Shown: piece by piece, positions 33,643-42,713 of the stretch
How the letters are laid out: every line of letters begins with the position of its first letter
How positions within the stretch are numbered: position 1 is the stretch's first letter
NCBI GenBank assembly: GCA_900321425.1
Contig: ONWA01000004.1
Span: 28,203-92,202, forward strand
From: an uncultured Prevotellaceae bacterium
GTDB taxonomy: Bacteria; Bacteroidota; Bacteroidia; Bacteroidales; Bacteroidaceae
Direction of reading: 5' to 3'
DNA: 64,000 bases
Notes under the pieces: generated by a model
The model's database searches: none
The model's input: only the letters and a program-made list of their open reading frames with translations
Told to the model about the DNA's origin: nothing
Made by a program: the position numbers and the translations under genes

Positions 33643-35142
33643 ATGATGTATAAAAAATTTTTAACTCTCATGCTCTGTCTGTTTTGTGCCCTCGTCGTGA
33701 GTGCACAGAGTCAGAAGAGTAGTTTGCAGCAGAAGGCCGAAAGCGAGCTGGAGGACAGCCATCTGGGTACAGCCCGCTCGCTGTTTATCCGTGCTTATCA
33801 AGACTATGTGAATCATGGTAAGGTACGCCAAGGTGTGGAGTGTGCCGCTCAGGCCGCCACGTTATATTATAAGGAGAACGAGTATCAGGAGGCGTTCGAC
33901 TTCCTCAGGGAGGTGGACCAGCTGATCAATAATAAACTCGGCTCGTCCAGCGAGCGTGCCGCTGCCCACTACTACACCTCGAAGGTGCGTATGCAGATGT
34001 ATGTCAAACTGAAGCGCGGTGCCAGTGCACAAGACCATCTGAACGCGATGTCTACACACGCCGCTCAGTCGGACGATGAGGAGATAAAGAACGATATGCT
34101 CTACAACAAAGCCATCTATTACTACACCTTCGGACAGACCACCAAGGGCAACGAGGTGTTCCGTGAGATGGCAACCAAGCTCACCGCACAGAAAGAGTAC
34201 GACAAGGTGGACGAGGTGTACAAGACCCTTATCGCCAACGGCAGGAAAAGCAATAGTGCCAGTCTGGTAGACCAGTCGTATAAGAGCTACCTGCACTGGA
34301 AGGACTCCATTCAGGCGCTGAAGACCGCCGAAGAGGTCAATGCACTGAAGAAGCAGATTGCCGACGACAAGACAGCCATCGACGAGAAGGACAGTTCGCT
34401 CACCGTCAGGATGGCTATCATCATCGGACTGGGAATCCTCTCGGCTGTCTTGGCCATCGCCCTCGTGGTGGGCGGTATCATGCTGCTCCGCTATATCCTC
34501 CTGACACGCCGACAGGAAAGAACGATTACAGAGGCCAACGAGAACATCGCACTTAAGGCGAAGTTCATCAGCAATATCTCAGCACAGCTGGAGCCCACCT
34601 TCCGTAAGCTCGACAGCAAACAGCCTGAGGTGAAGGCACTGCTCAACTTCTCGCAGCACATACAGACCCTCTCAGCACTGGAGAGCAGCGAGGAAGAGAT
34701 TGTCCTCGAGGATACACAGGTACAACAGTTCTGTGAGTCGATAGCCGAACAGGTACGTGGCCGCATCAAGGACGGTATCACCTTCAATGTCAATGCCCCC
34801 AAGATGACCGCCAGTATGAACCGTGAATACGTTTCACAGATTCTGCTCCACCTGTTGGAGAATGCCATCCAATACACCCCCAAGGACGGAACCATCACCC
34901 TGGAGTTCAAGAAGAAGAGTCCGAAGTCCTACCAGTTCCTGGTATCCGACACAGGCGAAGGCATCCCCGAAGAGAAGCGCGATAGCGTGTTCAGACCATT
35001 CGTGGAAGTACACGACCTCACTAAGGGCGACGGCCTCGGACTGCCTATCTGTCGACAGATGGCGCTGAACATGAAGGGTGAGCTCAGTCTCGATCCACAG
35101 TATACCAAGGGCACACGCTTCGTACTCGACCTACAGGCATAG
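33643..35142 (+). CDS. Membrane sensor with histidine-kinase ATPase domain but no phospho-accepting His
   Basis: 499 aa. Signal peptide 1-21; a helical repeat (TPR-like) periplasmic region about 25-230; a short coiled coil; one membrane span about 256-287; and a C-terminal HATPase domain. The ATPase motifs are intact: N-box HLLENAIQYTP (Asn407), G1 VSDTGEGIPEEK (434-445) and G2 KGDGLGLPICRQM (461-473). The H-box, expected as a SHELRTPL-like block, reads NISAQLEPTF, with Ala314 at the His position. It therefore cannot autophosphorylate in the normal way and may act by binding ATP or by pairing with another kinase. No response regulator gene is adjacent. A second start three bases downstream is possible. 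Confidence 0.8.
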   Translation: MMYKKFLTLMLCLFCALVVSAQSQKSSLQQKAESELEDSHLGTARSLFIRAYQDYVNHGKVRQGVECAAQAATLYYKENEYQEAFDFLREVDQLINNKLGSSSERAAAHYYTSKVRMQMYVKLKRGASAQDHLNAMSTHAAQSDDEEIKNDMLYNKAIYYYTFGQTTKGNEVFREMATKLTAQKEYDKVDEVYKTLIANGRKSNSASLVDQSYKSYLHWKDSIQALKTAEEVNALKKQIADDKTAIDEKDSSLTVRMAIIIGLGILSAVLAIALVVGGIMLLRYILLTRRQERTITEANENIALKAKFISNISAQLEPTFRKLDSKQPEVKALLNFSQHIQTLSALESSEEEIVLEDTQVQQFCESIAEQVRGRIKDGITFNVNAPKMTASMNREYVSQILLHLLENAIQYTPKDGTITLEFKKKSPKSYQFLVSDTGEGIPEEKRDSVFRPFVEVHDLTKGDGLGLPICRQMALNMKGELSLDPQYTKGTRFVLDLQA

Positions 35143-35187
35143 CCCGCAAACCTTTACGTGGATTTTACAATTCATTAATATTTAATT

Positions 35188-35219
35188 TTTGGTCAGTTCA
35201 CAAAAGAATCGTAACTTTG
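35188..35219 (+). promoter_or_regulatory. Promoter of the tagaturonate reductase gene
   Basis: TTTG (35188-35191), 20-bp spacer, TAACTTTG (35212-35219), giving a leader of about 33 bases. Confidence 0.75.
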
Positions 35220-35256
35220 CAGTCAAATTACAAGAAATATACTAAAACATTAAGAA

Positions 35257-36696
35257 ATGAAACCATTAAACAAACAATTTGCTCCTAAGAGCGTGATGCC
35301 TGAAAAGGTTATTCAGTTTGGTGAGGGTAACTTCCTCCGCGCATTCGTAGATTGGATTATCTGGAACATGGATCAGAAGACCGACTTCAACGGTTCTGTC
35401 GTTGTCGTACAACCTATTGAAAAAGGTATGGTCGACTGGCTCAATGCCCAGGACTGTCTCTACCACGTTAACCTGCAGGGACGCGAGAATGGTAAGCCCG
35501 TGAACACACTGGAGCGCATCGACGTCATCAGTCGTGCACTGAACCCCTATACGCAGAATGCTGCTTTCTTGGCACTTGCCGATCAGCCAGAGATTCGTTT
35601 CGTCATCTCTAACACGACAGAGGCAGGTATCGCCTTCGATCCCGCTTGTAAGCTCGAGGATGCTCCCGCATCATCATACCCAGGCAAACTGGTTCAGCTG
35701 CTCTATCGTCGTTATCAGACATTCAACGGCGATCCTACCAAGGGTCTGATTATCTTCCCTTGTGAGCTGATCTTCCTTAACGGTCACGTACTGAAGGAGT
35801 GCATCTACAAGTATATCGACCTGTGGAAGTTGCCCGAGGGCTTCAAGAAATGGTTCGAGGAGTCTTGCGGTGTTTATGCTACCCTCGTTGACCGTATCGT
35901 TCCTGGCTTCCCACGTAAGGAGATTGCCGAGATTCAGGAGAAGATCTCTTATCGTGACAACCTCGTTGTACAGGCAGAGAACTTCCACCTCTGGGTAATC
36001 GAGGCTCCTAAGGAGGTAGCTGCCGAGTTCCCAGCAGACAAGGCTGGTCTGCACGTGCTGTTCGTTCCATCCGAGGAACCCTACCACAAGCGTAAGGTGA
36101 CCCTGTTGAATGGTCCTCACACCGTGCTCTCACCTGTGGCTTTCCTCAGTGGCGTGAACATCGTACGCGATGCTTGCAACCATGAGGTAATCTCTAAGTA
36201 TATCCACAAGGTACAGTTCGATGAGCTGATGCAGACCCTCGACCTGCCAATGGAGGAGTTGGAGAAGTTTGCCGGCGACGTACTGGAGCGTTTCGACAAC
36301 CCCTACGTAGACCATCAGGTAACGAGTATCATGCTCAACTCATTCCCCAAGTTCCAGGCACGCGACCTCCCCGGAGTGAAGACCTATCTGGAGCGCAAGG
36401 GCGAGCTGCCTAAGGGTTTGGTATTCGGTTTGGCTGCTATCATCACCTATTATAAGGGTGGCAAGCGCGCTGACGGCGTAGAGATCGTTCCCAATGACGA
36501 CCAGAAGATCATGGATCTGCTGAAGGAGCTGTGGGCAACTGGCGACACCCAGAAGGTGACCGACGGTGTACTCGGCGCAGAATTCATCTGGGGTGAGGAT
36601 CTGAATAAGATTGCAGGTCTGAACACCATGGTGAAGCAGTTCCTCGACGCTATCCAGCAGAAGGGTATGCTCGAAGCCGTGAAGACAATCCTGTAA
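35257..36696 (+). CDS. uxaB: Tagaturonate reductase (altronate oxidoreductase)
   Basis: 479 aa of the mannitol dehydrogenase family. VIQFGEGNFLRAFVDWIIWN starts the Rossmann NAD-binding region, and YHKRKVTLLNGPHTVLSPVA contains the family Lys-x5-Asn-x2-His active-site signature. It reduces tagaturonate to altronate with NADH in galacturonate breakdown, so it points to pectin use. No uxaA, uxaC or pectinase gene is nearby, so it stands alone, with its own promoter and a terminator 40 bases after its stop. A related fructuronate reductase (UxuB) is the main alternative; the N-terminal pattern and size favour UxaB. Confidence 0.88.
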   Translation: MKPLNKQFAPKSVMPEKVIQFGEGNFLRAFVDWIIWNMDQKTDFNGSVVVVQPIEKGMVDWLNAQDCLYHVNLQGRENGKPVNTLERIDVISRALNPYTQNAAFLALADQPEIRFVISNTTEAGIAFDPACKLEDAPASSYPGKLVQLLYRRYQTFNGDPTKGLIIFPCELIFLNGHVLKECIYKYIDLWKLPEGFKKWFEESCGVYATLVDRIVPGFPRKEIAEIQEKISYRDNLVVQAENFHLWVIEAPKEVAAEFPADKAGLHVLFVPSEEPYHKRKVTLLNGPHTVLSPVAFLSGVNIVRDACNHEVISKYIHKVQFDELMQTLDLPMEELEKFAGDVLERFDNPYVDHQVTSIMLNSFPKFQARDLPGVKTYLERKGELPKGLVFGLAAIITYYKGGKRADGVEIVPNDDQKIMDLLKELWATGDTQKVTDGVLGAEFIWGEDLNKIAGLNTMVKQFLDAIQQKGMLEAVKTIL

Positions 36697-36735
36697 TACC
36701 CATCGGGATTACCAAACGATTGTTTCTTATCATAG

Positions 36736-36769
36736 GGGGTGGTATCTATAGGAGCCACCCCACTTTTTT
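36736..36769 (+). terminator. Rho-independent terminator between uxaB and uvrA
   Basis: GGGGTGG (36736-36742) pairs perfectly with CCACCCC (36755-36761), loop of 12, followed by six Ts at 36764-36769. It ends only eight bases before the uvrA ATG. Confidence 0.85.
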
Positions 36770-36777
36770 CATTTTCC

Positions 36778-39591
36778 ATGAGTGCATATATAGAAGTCAA
36801 AGGAGCAAAGGTCAATAACCTGAAGAATATCGACGTCAAGATACCGCGTAACCAGTTTGTGGTCATTGCCGGTGTCAGCGGGTCGGGAAAGTCATCATTG
36901 GCTTTCGACACCCTCTATGCCGAAGGTCAGAGGCGCTATGTGGAGAGTCTCTCGTCCTATGCCCGACAATTCCTCGGAAGGATGAAGAAGCCCGAATGTG
37001 ACTTCATCAGGGGTATACCGCCAGCCATCGCTATCGAACAGAAAGTGATCGCCCGTAACCCACGCTCTACCGTAGGCACGTCGACAGAAATCTACGAATA
37101 TCTCCGACTGCTCTTTGCACGCATCGGAAAGACCTATTCGCCCATCAGCGGTGAGGAGGTGAAGAAACACTCTACGGAAGATGTGGTGCAACAGATGCTC
37201 CAGTACTCCAAAGGGACGAAGTTCATGGTGCTGTCACCCATCCGTCTGACAGAAGGACGAACCCTTGAGCAACAGTTGAAAGCATACCAGCTACAAGGTT
37301 ATGCCCGACTCTTTTATAACAACGATTTCTGTCAGATTGACGATTTCTTGAGTCAGACAGACCTCACCGCAATCTCTCCGGAAGAGCTCTGGCTGGTCAT
37401 CGACCGTATGTCGGTAGATGATTCCAGTGATACGATTGCTCGTTTGGTGGACTCAACAGAGACTGCCTTCTACGAAGGTAACGGCTGGTGCCGACTGATC
37501 TTTATGCCCTCCCTTATCAGCTATGATTTCTCCATACGCTTCGAGGCCGACGGCATGACCTTTGAGGAGCCCAACGACCAGATGTTCTCCTTCAACTCCC
37601 CCGCAGGCGCCTGTCCGGAATGTCAGGGGTTTGGGAAAGTGATGGGCATCGACGAGAAGCTGGTCATCCCTAACACCACCCTCAGTGTCTACGATGGCTG
37701 TGTGATTTGCTGGCACGGTGAGAAGATGAAGATGTGGAAGGATGAGTTCTGTCGCAGGGCGGCAAAAGACGACTTCCCGATCTTCGAGCCCTATATGAAT
37801 CTCACACAGCAACAGAAGGACTGGCTGTGGCACGGACTACCGTCAGAGAGACGGAAGGATATCCACGACCAGGTGAGCATCGACGCCTTCTTCCACATGG
37901 TGAAGGAGAACCAGTATAAGATCCAATACCGGGTGATGATGAGCCGTTATCGAGGAAAGACCGTCTGTCCTGTGTGTCACGGTACACGTCTGAAGAAAGA
38001 GGCGGAATACGTGAAGATAGGCGGACGTACGATCATGAATCTGGTAGAGATGCCCGTCGTGAGACTGAAGGAGTGGTTCGCCCAATTGGAGCTCACAGAA
38101 CAGGAGACAGCCATCAGCAAACGACTGCTCACGGAAATCAACAACCGACTGCAGTTCTTGTTGGACGTCGGACTGGGCTATCTGACCCTCAACCGTATGT
38201 CGAACACCCTCAGTGGCGGAGAGAGTCAGCGCATCAACCTCACCACCTCGTTGGGAAGCTCACTCGTGGGGTCGATGTATATCCTCGATGAGCCTAGCAT
38301 CGGACTGCATAGTCGCGACACCCACCGACTCATCCACGTACTCAAGGAATTGCAGGCAGCAGGGAATACCATCGTGGTGGTGGAACATGACGAGGATATC
38401 ATGAGAGCTGCCGACCACCTCATCGACGTTGGTCCCGACGCAGGACGTCTGGGAGGTGAGATCGTCTTCGACGGTAGTGCTACCGATATCACCAAGGCAT
38501 CGCTCAAAAAATATCCGCAGAGTCATACGGTACGATACCTATTGCATGAGGAGACCATCCCCGTGCCCCTCAGTCGTCGTCCCTGGAACCGGCATATTGA
38601 TATCCTCGGAGCCCGTATGAACAACCTCAAGAATATCAACGTAGAGATCCCATTGAACGTGATGACGGTGATTACTGGAGTGAGTGGTAGCGGTAAGTCG
38701 AGTCTGATCAAGGGCATCCTCTACCCTGCCCTCAAACGACATCTGGGTGAGGTCTGCGATATGCCCGGCGAATATACGGCACTGGCAGGTGATACCGAGG
38801 CCATCCAACGGGTGGAGTTTGTGGACCAGAACCCCATCGGTAAGTCGACCCGTTCGAATCCCGCTACCTACCTGAAAGCCTATGATGCCATCCGCGACCT
38901 CTTCGCAGAGCAACAGCTCGCCAAACAGATGGGATTCACAGCACAATACTTCTCATTCAACACCGAAGGTGGCCGATGCGAAGAGTGTAAAGGTGCTGGT
39001 GAGATTGTCATCGAGATGCAGTTTATGGCTGATATCACCCTCCCCTGTGAGGCCTGTCACGGCAAACGGTTTAAGAAGGATATCCTCGACGTGAAGTTCG
39101 AAGGGAAAGATATCGACGATGTTCTGAATATGACAGTGAATGAAGCCATCGACTTCTTCAGCGAACATCATCAGAACACCATTGTGAACCGGTTGAAACC
39201 CCTGCAGGATGTAGGATTAGGCTATATCAAACTCGGACAGAACTCATCCACCCTCTCGGGCGGTGAGAACCAACGTGTGAAACTAGCTTATTTCATCAGT
39301 CAGGAACGACAGACACCTACCCTGTTCATCTTCGACGAGCCAACCACAGGTCTGCATTTCCACGATATCCAGTGTCTGCTACACTCGTTCGACGCCCTCA
39401 TCAGCCGAGGACACACCATCCTGATCATCGAACATAATATGGAGATCATCAAATGTGCCGACTATGTCATCGACCTCGGACCCGACGGAGGTGACAAAGG
39501 AGGCTCGTTGGTCGCTAAGGGAACCCCCGAGGAAATTGTCGAATGCAAGGATAGTTTTACAGGAAAGTATCTTCAAGAAAAACTTAAATAA
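36778..39591 (+). CDS. uvrA: Excinuclease ABC subunit A
   Basis: 937 aa from the ATG at 36778 (MSAYIEVKGAKVNNLKNIDV); an upstream in-frame GTG would read through the terminator and is rejected. Two ABC modules are present: Walker A GVSGSGKSSLAFDTL near the N-terminus and GVSGSGKSSLIKGIL in the second half; signatures LSGGESQRINL and LSGGENQRVKLA. Zinc-finger cysteines appear in CPECQGFGKVMG with CPVCHGTRL, and in CEECKGAGEIVIEMQ with CEACHGKRF. UvrA finds bulky DNA damage and loads UvrB in nucleotide excision repair. No consensus promoter or ribosome site is seen between the terminator and the start. Bacteroidota often carry more than one uvrA, so this may be one of several. Confidence 0.95.
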   Translation: MSAYIEVKGAKVNNLKNIDVKIPRNQFVVIAGVSGSGKSSLAFDTLYAEGQRRYVESLSSYARQFLGRMKKPECDFIRGIPPAIAIEQKVIARNPRSTVGTSTEIYEYLRLLFARIGKTYSPISGEEVKKHSTEDVVQQMLQYSKGTKFMVLSPIRLTEGRTLEQQLKAYQLQGYARLFYNNDFCQIDDFLSQTDLTAISPEELWLVIDRMSVDDSSDTIARLVDSTETAFYEGNGWCRLIFMPSLISYDFSIRFEADGMTFEEPNDQMFSFNSPAGACPECQGFGKVMGIDEKLVIPNTTLSVYDGCVICWHGEKMKMWKDEFCRRAAKDDFPIFEPYMNLTQQQKDWLWHGLPSERRKDIHDQVSIDAFFHMVKENQYKIQYRVMMSRYRGKTVCPVCHGTRLKKEAEYVKIGGRTIMNLVEMPVVRLKEWFAQLELTEQETAISKRLLTEINNRLQFLLDVGLGYLTLNRMSNTLSGGESQRINLTTSLGSSLVGSMYILDEPSIGLHSRDTHRLIHVLKELQAAGNTIVVVEHDEDIMRAADHLIDVGPDAGRLGGEIVFDGSATDITKASLKKYPQSHTVRYLLHEETIPVPLSRRPWNRHIDILGARMNNLKNINVEIPLNVMTVITGVSGSGKSSLIKGILYPALKRHLGEVCDMPGEYTALAGDTEAIQRVEFVDQNPIGKSTRSNPATYLKAYDAIRDLFAEQQLAKQMGFTAQYFSFNTEGGRCEECKGAGEIVIEMQFMADITLPCEACHGKRFKKDILDVKFEGKDIDDVLNMTVNEAIDFFSEHHQNTIVNRLKPLQDVGLGYIKLGQNSSTLSGGENQRVKLAYFISQERQTPTLFIFDEPTTGLHFHDIQCLLHSFDALISRGHTILIIEHNMEIIKCADYVIDLGPDGGDKGGSLVAKGTPEEIVECKDSFTGKYLQEKLK

Positions 39592-39626
39592 AAGTTAAAA
39601 AGAGTACAACGTATTGATATTTTTTG

Positions 39627-39634
39627 TAACTTTG
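39627..39634 (+). promoter_or_regulatory. Putative -7 promoter box for rpoD
   Basis: TAACTTTG, with no good TTTG at the -33 distance. It predicts a leader of about 70 bases for the sigma factor gene. Confidence 0.6.
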
Positions 39635-39708
39635 CATCGCCTTTAATAGGCAAATTTATCATAACGCTCTGTAAATCAGAGTATTGCGGAAAATAAAAAG
39701 AGGAAAGA

Positions 39709-40581
39709 ATGAGACAATTAAAGATTCAGAAAAGTATCACCAACCGCTCCAGTGAGGCCTTAGACAAATATCTCGTAGAAATTGGTCGTGCTCCCCTAAT
39801 CTCCATCGATGAGGAGATTGAGTTGGCACAGAAGATCCGTAAGGGAGGACCAGAAGGCGAGCGTGCAAAGGACAAACTGGTAACCGCTAATCTCCGTTTC
39901 GTGGTTTCTGTAGCCAAACAATATCAGCATCAGGGTTTGACGTTGACCGACCTGATAGACGAAGGTAATATCGGACTGATTAAGGCCGCACAGAAGTTTG
40001 ATGAGACACGCGGTTTTAAATTCATCTCGTATGCGGTATGGTGGATACGTCAGAGCATCCTGCAAGCGATTGCGGAGCAGAGTCGTATCGTACGTCTTCC
40101 TCTGAATCAGGTGGGCTCTCTGAATAAGATCAATCATGAGATCAATAAGTTCGAGCAGGAGAACCAGCGTCATCCTTCCGTTTCTGAGTTGAGTGAGGCT
40201 ACGAATATCGACGAGGAGAAAATCGGTCAGAGTATGATGGCCGACGGTCACCACGTATCGATTGACGCCCCTTTCCAGGACGGTGAAGACAACTGTATGC
40301 TGGATGTGATGGCCAGCGGTGAAGACAGCCGTACTGACCGTCAGGTAGACCATGAGTCGATGGCGCAGGAGCTGAACAGCGTATTAAGCAAGGTGCTGAA
40401 AGAGCGCGAGATTACGATCATCCGTGAATGCTTCGGTATCGGTTGTCACGAAAAAGGACTCGAGGAGATTGGCGATCAGTTGGGACTGACCCGTGAGCGC
40501 GTTCGTCAGATACGTGAGAAGAGCATCACCAAACTGCGCGAAAGCGGTAACGCCAAAATCTTAATGAAATATTTAGGATAA
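39709..40581 (+). CDS. rpoD: Primary RNA polymerase sigma factor
   Basis: 290 aa, the compact form typical of Bacteroidota, lacking the long N-terminal region 1.1 extension of Proteobacteria. Region 1.2/2.1 begins ALDKYLVEIGRAPLISIDEE; region 2.3-2.4 is FISYAVWWIRQSILQAIAEQ followed by SRIVRLPLNQVG; region 4.2 has the helix-turn-helix GLEEIGDQLGLTRERVRQIR. This sigma factor recognises the TTTG / TAnnTTTG promoters seen throughout the window. AGAGGAAAGA precedes the ATG. It has its own promoter and stands between uvrA and a DUF5686-type gene. Identification as the housekeeping factor rests on length and domain pattern. Confidence 0.95.
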   Translation: MRQLKIQKSITNRSSEALDKYLVEIGRAPLISIDEEIELAQKIRKGGPEGERAKDKLVTANLRFVVSVAKQYQHQGLTLTDLIDEGNIGLIKAAQKFDETRGFKFISYAVWWIRQSILQAIAEQSRIVRLPLNQVGSLNKINHEINKFEQENQRHPSVSELSEATNIDEEKIGQSMMADGHHVSIDAPFQDGEDNCMLDVMASGEDSRTDRQVDHESMAQELNSVLSKVLKEREITIIRECFGIGCHEKGLEEIGDQLGLTRERVRQIREKSITKLRESGNAKILMKYLG

Positions 40582-40595
40582 AATCCGTTAAACAT

Positions 40596-40626
40596 TTTGC
40601 CCCTTACGAAATTATTCGTAATTTTG
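40596..40626 (+). promoter_or_regulatory. Promoter abutting a GTG start codon
   Basis: TTTG (40596-40599), 19-bp spacer, TAATTTTG (40619-40626). The GTG at 40631 begins four bases after the box, predicting a leaderless message. Confidence 0.75.
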
Positions 40627-40630
40627 GGGT

Positions 40631-42676
40631 GTGAAATGCAAACAATACATCATCAGCGTTATCATGCTGGGCATACTCACAGGTATGCCCAGTGTTGTTA
40701 TGGCGAAAAGTGGTATTGATTCTCTGATACTTAGCAAGGTTTTTACCTATCGCAAGAATTACGTACAAGAGGACAGTACCCTGGAAACGAATGTATATAT
40801 GCGTGCCTACTATGTCACCGTGAAGCGCAATTTCACCCTTTTCCTCGTTCCCCATATGCTTGCCATCGCCAGGGGTAACCGTGACTATATCTGTGAGATC
40901 TATGGTAAGATGAGCTACGACGGTGGGGAGAATATCAATACGAATGCACAGGTGATTGCTGGAACGATCTCCAGCAATCGACGAATCATGCCGACGGTAT
41001 TGAAACTGATGACCCCTACCCTATATGATATTGCGCTCTTTAAGAACAAGACACTGTCGCCCTTCCATGCGAGCAACCGCTTCTACTATAAGTATAGCAT
41101 GACCTTCATCGGTGATGATCTGGTGACGCTCTATTTCAAACCCAAGCGGAAGAACGCCCAACTGGTGTGGGGGCACGCTATCGTAGACTTCAACACAGGA
41201 CGTATCCTCTCTTCGGATATTGCCGGCGAATACGAGATGGTACACTATCATACCACCACGACCCACGAAGAAGATCCGCTACATTCGCTCCTGCCAAAGA
41301 AGACGAATACCGATATCACCTTTAAGTTTCTGGGCAACCGCATACATGTGGCACTGGATGCAGAGTACAACTGTCCCATCAACCTGCCTGATTCTATCAA
41401 AAATGTGACGGACAGGAAATTGATGGATGAGCTCAGACCCTATCCGCTGTCGAATGTCGAGCAGAGTACCTATCAGGCTTACGATAAGCTCCATACGCCA
41501 ACGAACGATGCGACACAAGACTCCATCAACCAGAAGACGATTAAGAAACAGAACAGGATATGGAACATCATTGACAGAAGTCTGTTCAGAAGTGTGCGTG
41601 CCAGCAACGAGAAGATGAAGATTCGTCTGGCTCCACTCATCAACCCCCAGTACCTGACGTATATGAACAACCGCGGTGTTTCCTATAAGATATCGTTGGG
41701 CGCACAGTATAACTTCTCCCAACACCGGTTTATCACCACCAATCCGCAGTTGGGCTATAACTTCAAGTTCAAGAACCTGTTCCTGAGAGTACCTCTCCGT
41801 ATTGTCTATAACCCTAACCGACACGGATATGCGGAGGTGATCTGGACCACAGGCGAACGACTGGCTCACGCTACGATGCTGCAGAATCTCGAGGAGATGC
41901 AGGCACGAGGAGAACTGCCCCGGGAGCTGAAGCTGGAAGACAGAGATCTCGACTTCTTCAAGAACACCCAACTGAAGGTGACGAATAATATCGGACTCGT
42001 GAAGGGACTACAGTTGGAGACGGGCTTCGTCTATTACACCCGTACGGCCCTCAACGAGAAGTTCCTCAAAGAGTTGGGTATGCCCACAAAGTTCCGAGCT
42101 TTTGCTCCTATCGTCACCCTGAAGATTCGTCCTTGGGAGAAAGGTCCTCAGTTTACCATCGACTATGAGCGCGCCTTCAAAGGAATCATGGGGTCGACTT
42201 CAGAGTACGAGCGCTGGGAAATCGATGCTGCGGTCACCTACCGTCTGAAACGACTCCGACTGCTCAACCTCCGTGTTGGAACAGGATTCTATACGATGCG
42301 TAAGAGTAATTTCTTCGTTGACTATGTCAATTTCCGTGATACGAACATCCCTGAGGGATGGAACGATAAATGGACGGGCAACTTCCAGACCCTGAACAGT
42401 AGATGGTACAACTCCTCAGACTATTACCTGCGGGCCAATATCTCCTACGACTCACCGTTGCTCATGTTGTCGTTTGCTCCCTATGTAGGCAAATATATCG
42501 AACGTGAGCGTCTGTACTTGGGTATGCTCTCCATTCAAAACCTGGGCTTCTTCACCGAGGTGGGCTATGGATTCACCTGTAGGATCGTCTCCATCGGACT
42601 ATTCACCAGCTTCCAGAATTTCAAACCCAAACGGTTCGGATTCAAGTTCAGTTTCGAACTCTTCAGACATTGGTAA
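40631..42676 (+). CDS. DUF5686-type outer-membrane protein
   Basis: 681 aa from a GTG start placed directly after the promoter. A signal peptide (VIMLGILTGMPSVVMA) is followed by a soluble domain (about 30-330) and a C-terminal beta-barrel region (about 330-681) with repeated aromatic strands. FFVDYVNFRDTNIPEGWNDK and the C-terminal RFGFKFSFELFRHW fit DUF5686 proteins, which are predicted outer-membrane barrels of Bacteroidota. Function of the family is unknown. The barrel lacks the carboxypeptidase-like N-terminal domain found in longer members. The addA-like gene starts 29 bases downstream with a duplicated start region and probably shares this promoter. Confidence 0.7.
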   Translation: MKCKQYIISVIMLGILTGMPSVVMAKSGIDSLILSKVFTYRKNYVQEDSTLETNVYMRAYYVTVKRNFTLFLVPHMLAIARGNRDYICEIYGKMSYDGGENINTNAQVIAGTISSNRRIMPTVLKLMTPTLYDIALFKNKTLSPFHASNRFYYKYSMTFIGDDLVTLYFKPKRKNAQLVWGHAIVDFNTGRILSSDIAGEYEMVHYHTTTTHEEDPLHSLLPKKTNTDITFKFLGNRIHVALDAEYNCPINLPDSIKNVTDRKLMDELRPYPLSNVEQSTYQAYDKLHTPTNDATQDSINQKTIKKQNRIWNIIDRSLFRSVRASNEKMKIRLAPLINPQYLTYMNNRGVSYKISLGAQYNFSQHRFITTNPQLGYNFKFKNLFLRVPLRIVYNPNRHGYAEVIWTTGERLAHATMLQNLEEMQARGELPRELKLEDRDLDFFKNTQLKVTNNIGLVKGLQLETGFVYYTRTALNEKFLKELGMPTKFRAFAPIVTLKIRPWEKGPQFTIDYERAFKGIMGSTSEYERWEIDAAVTYRLKRLRLLNLRVGTGFYTMRKSNFFVDYVNFRDTNIPEGWNDKWTGNFQTLNSRWYNSSDYYLRANISYDSPLLMLSFAPYVGKYIERERLYLGMLSIQNLGFFTEVGYGFTCRIVSIGLFTSFQNFKPKRFGFKFSFELFRHW

Positions 42677-42713
42677 ACCCTATAAGCAAGTCATTGACAA
42701 ACCCTATGAGCAA
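42675..42713 (+). repeat. Imperfect duplication of the addA start region
   Basis: AAACCCTATAAGCAA (42675-42689) and AAACCCTATGAGCAA (42699-42713) differ at one base and lie 24 bases apart. The second copy carries the ATG of the addA-like gene; similarity is weaker over the rest of the 24-base period. Confidence 0.75.

Noticed and set aside
34651-34690. His339 (in NFSQHIQTL) as an alternative phospho-accepting residue
   Set aside because: It lies about 25 residues after the H-box position and outside the usual S-H-E/D-x-R-T-P context, so it is not a convincing substitute.
36739-36777. GTG start 39 bases upstream of uvrA
   Set aside because: The added codons would encode the terminator hairpin and T-tract, and the family begins at the ATG at 36778.
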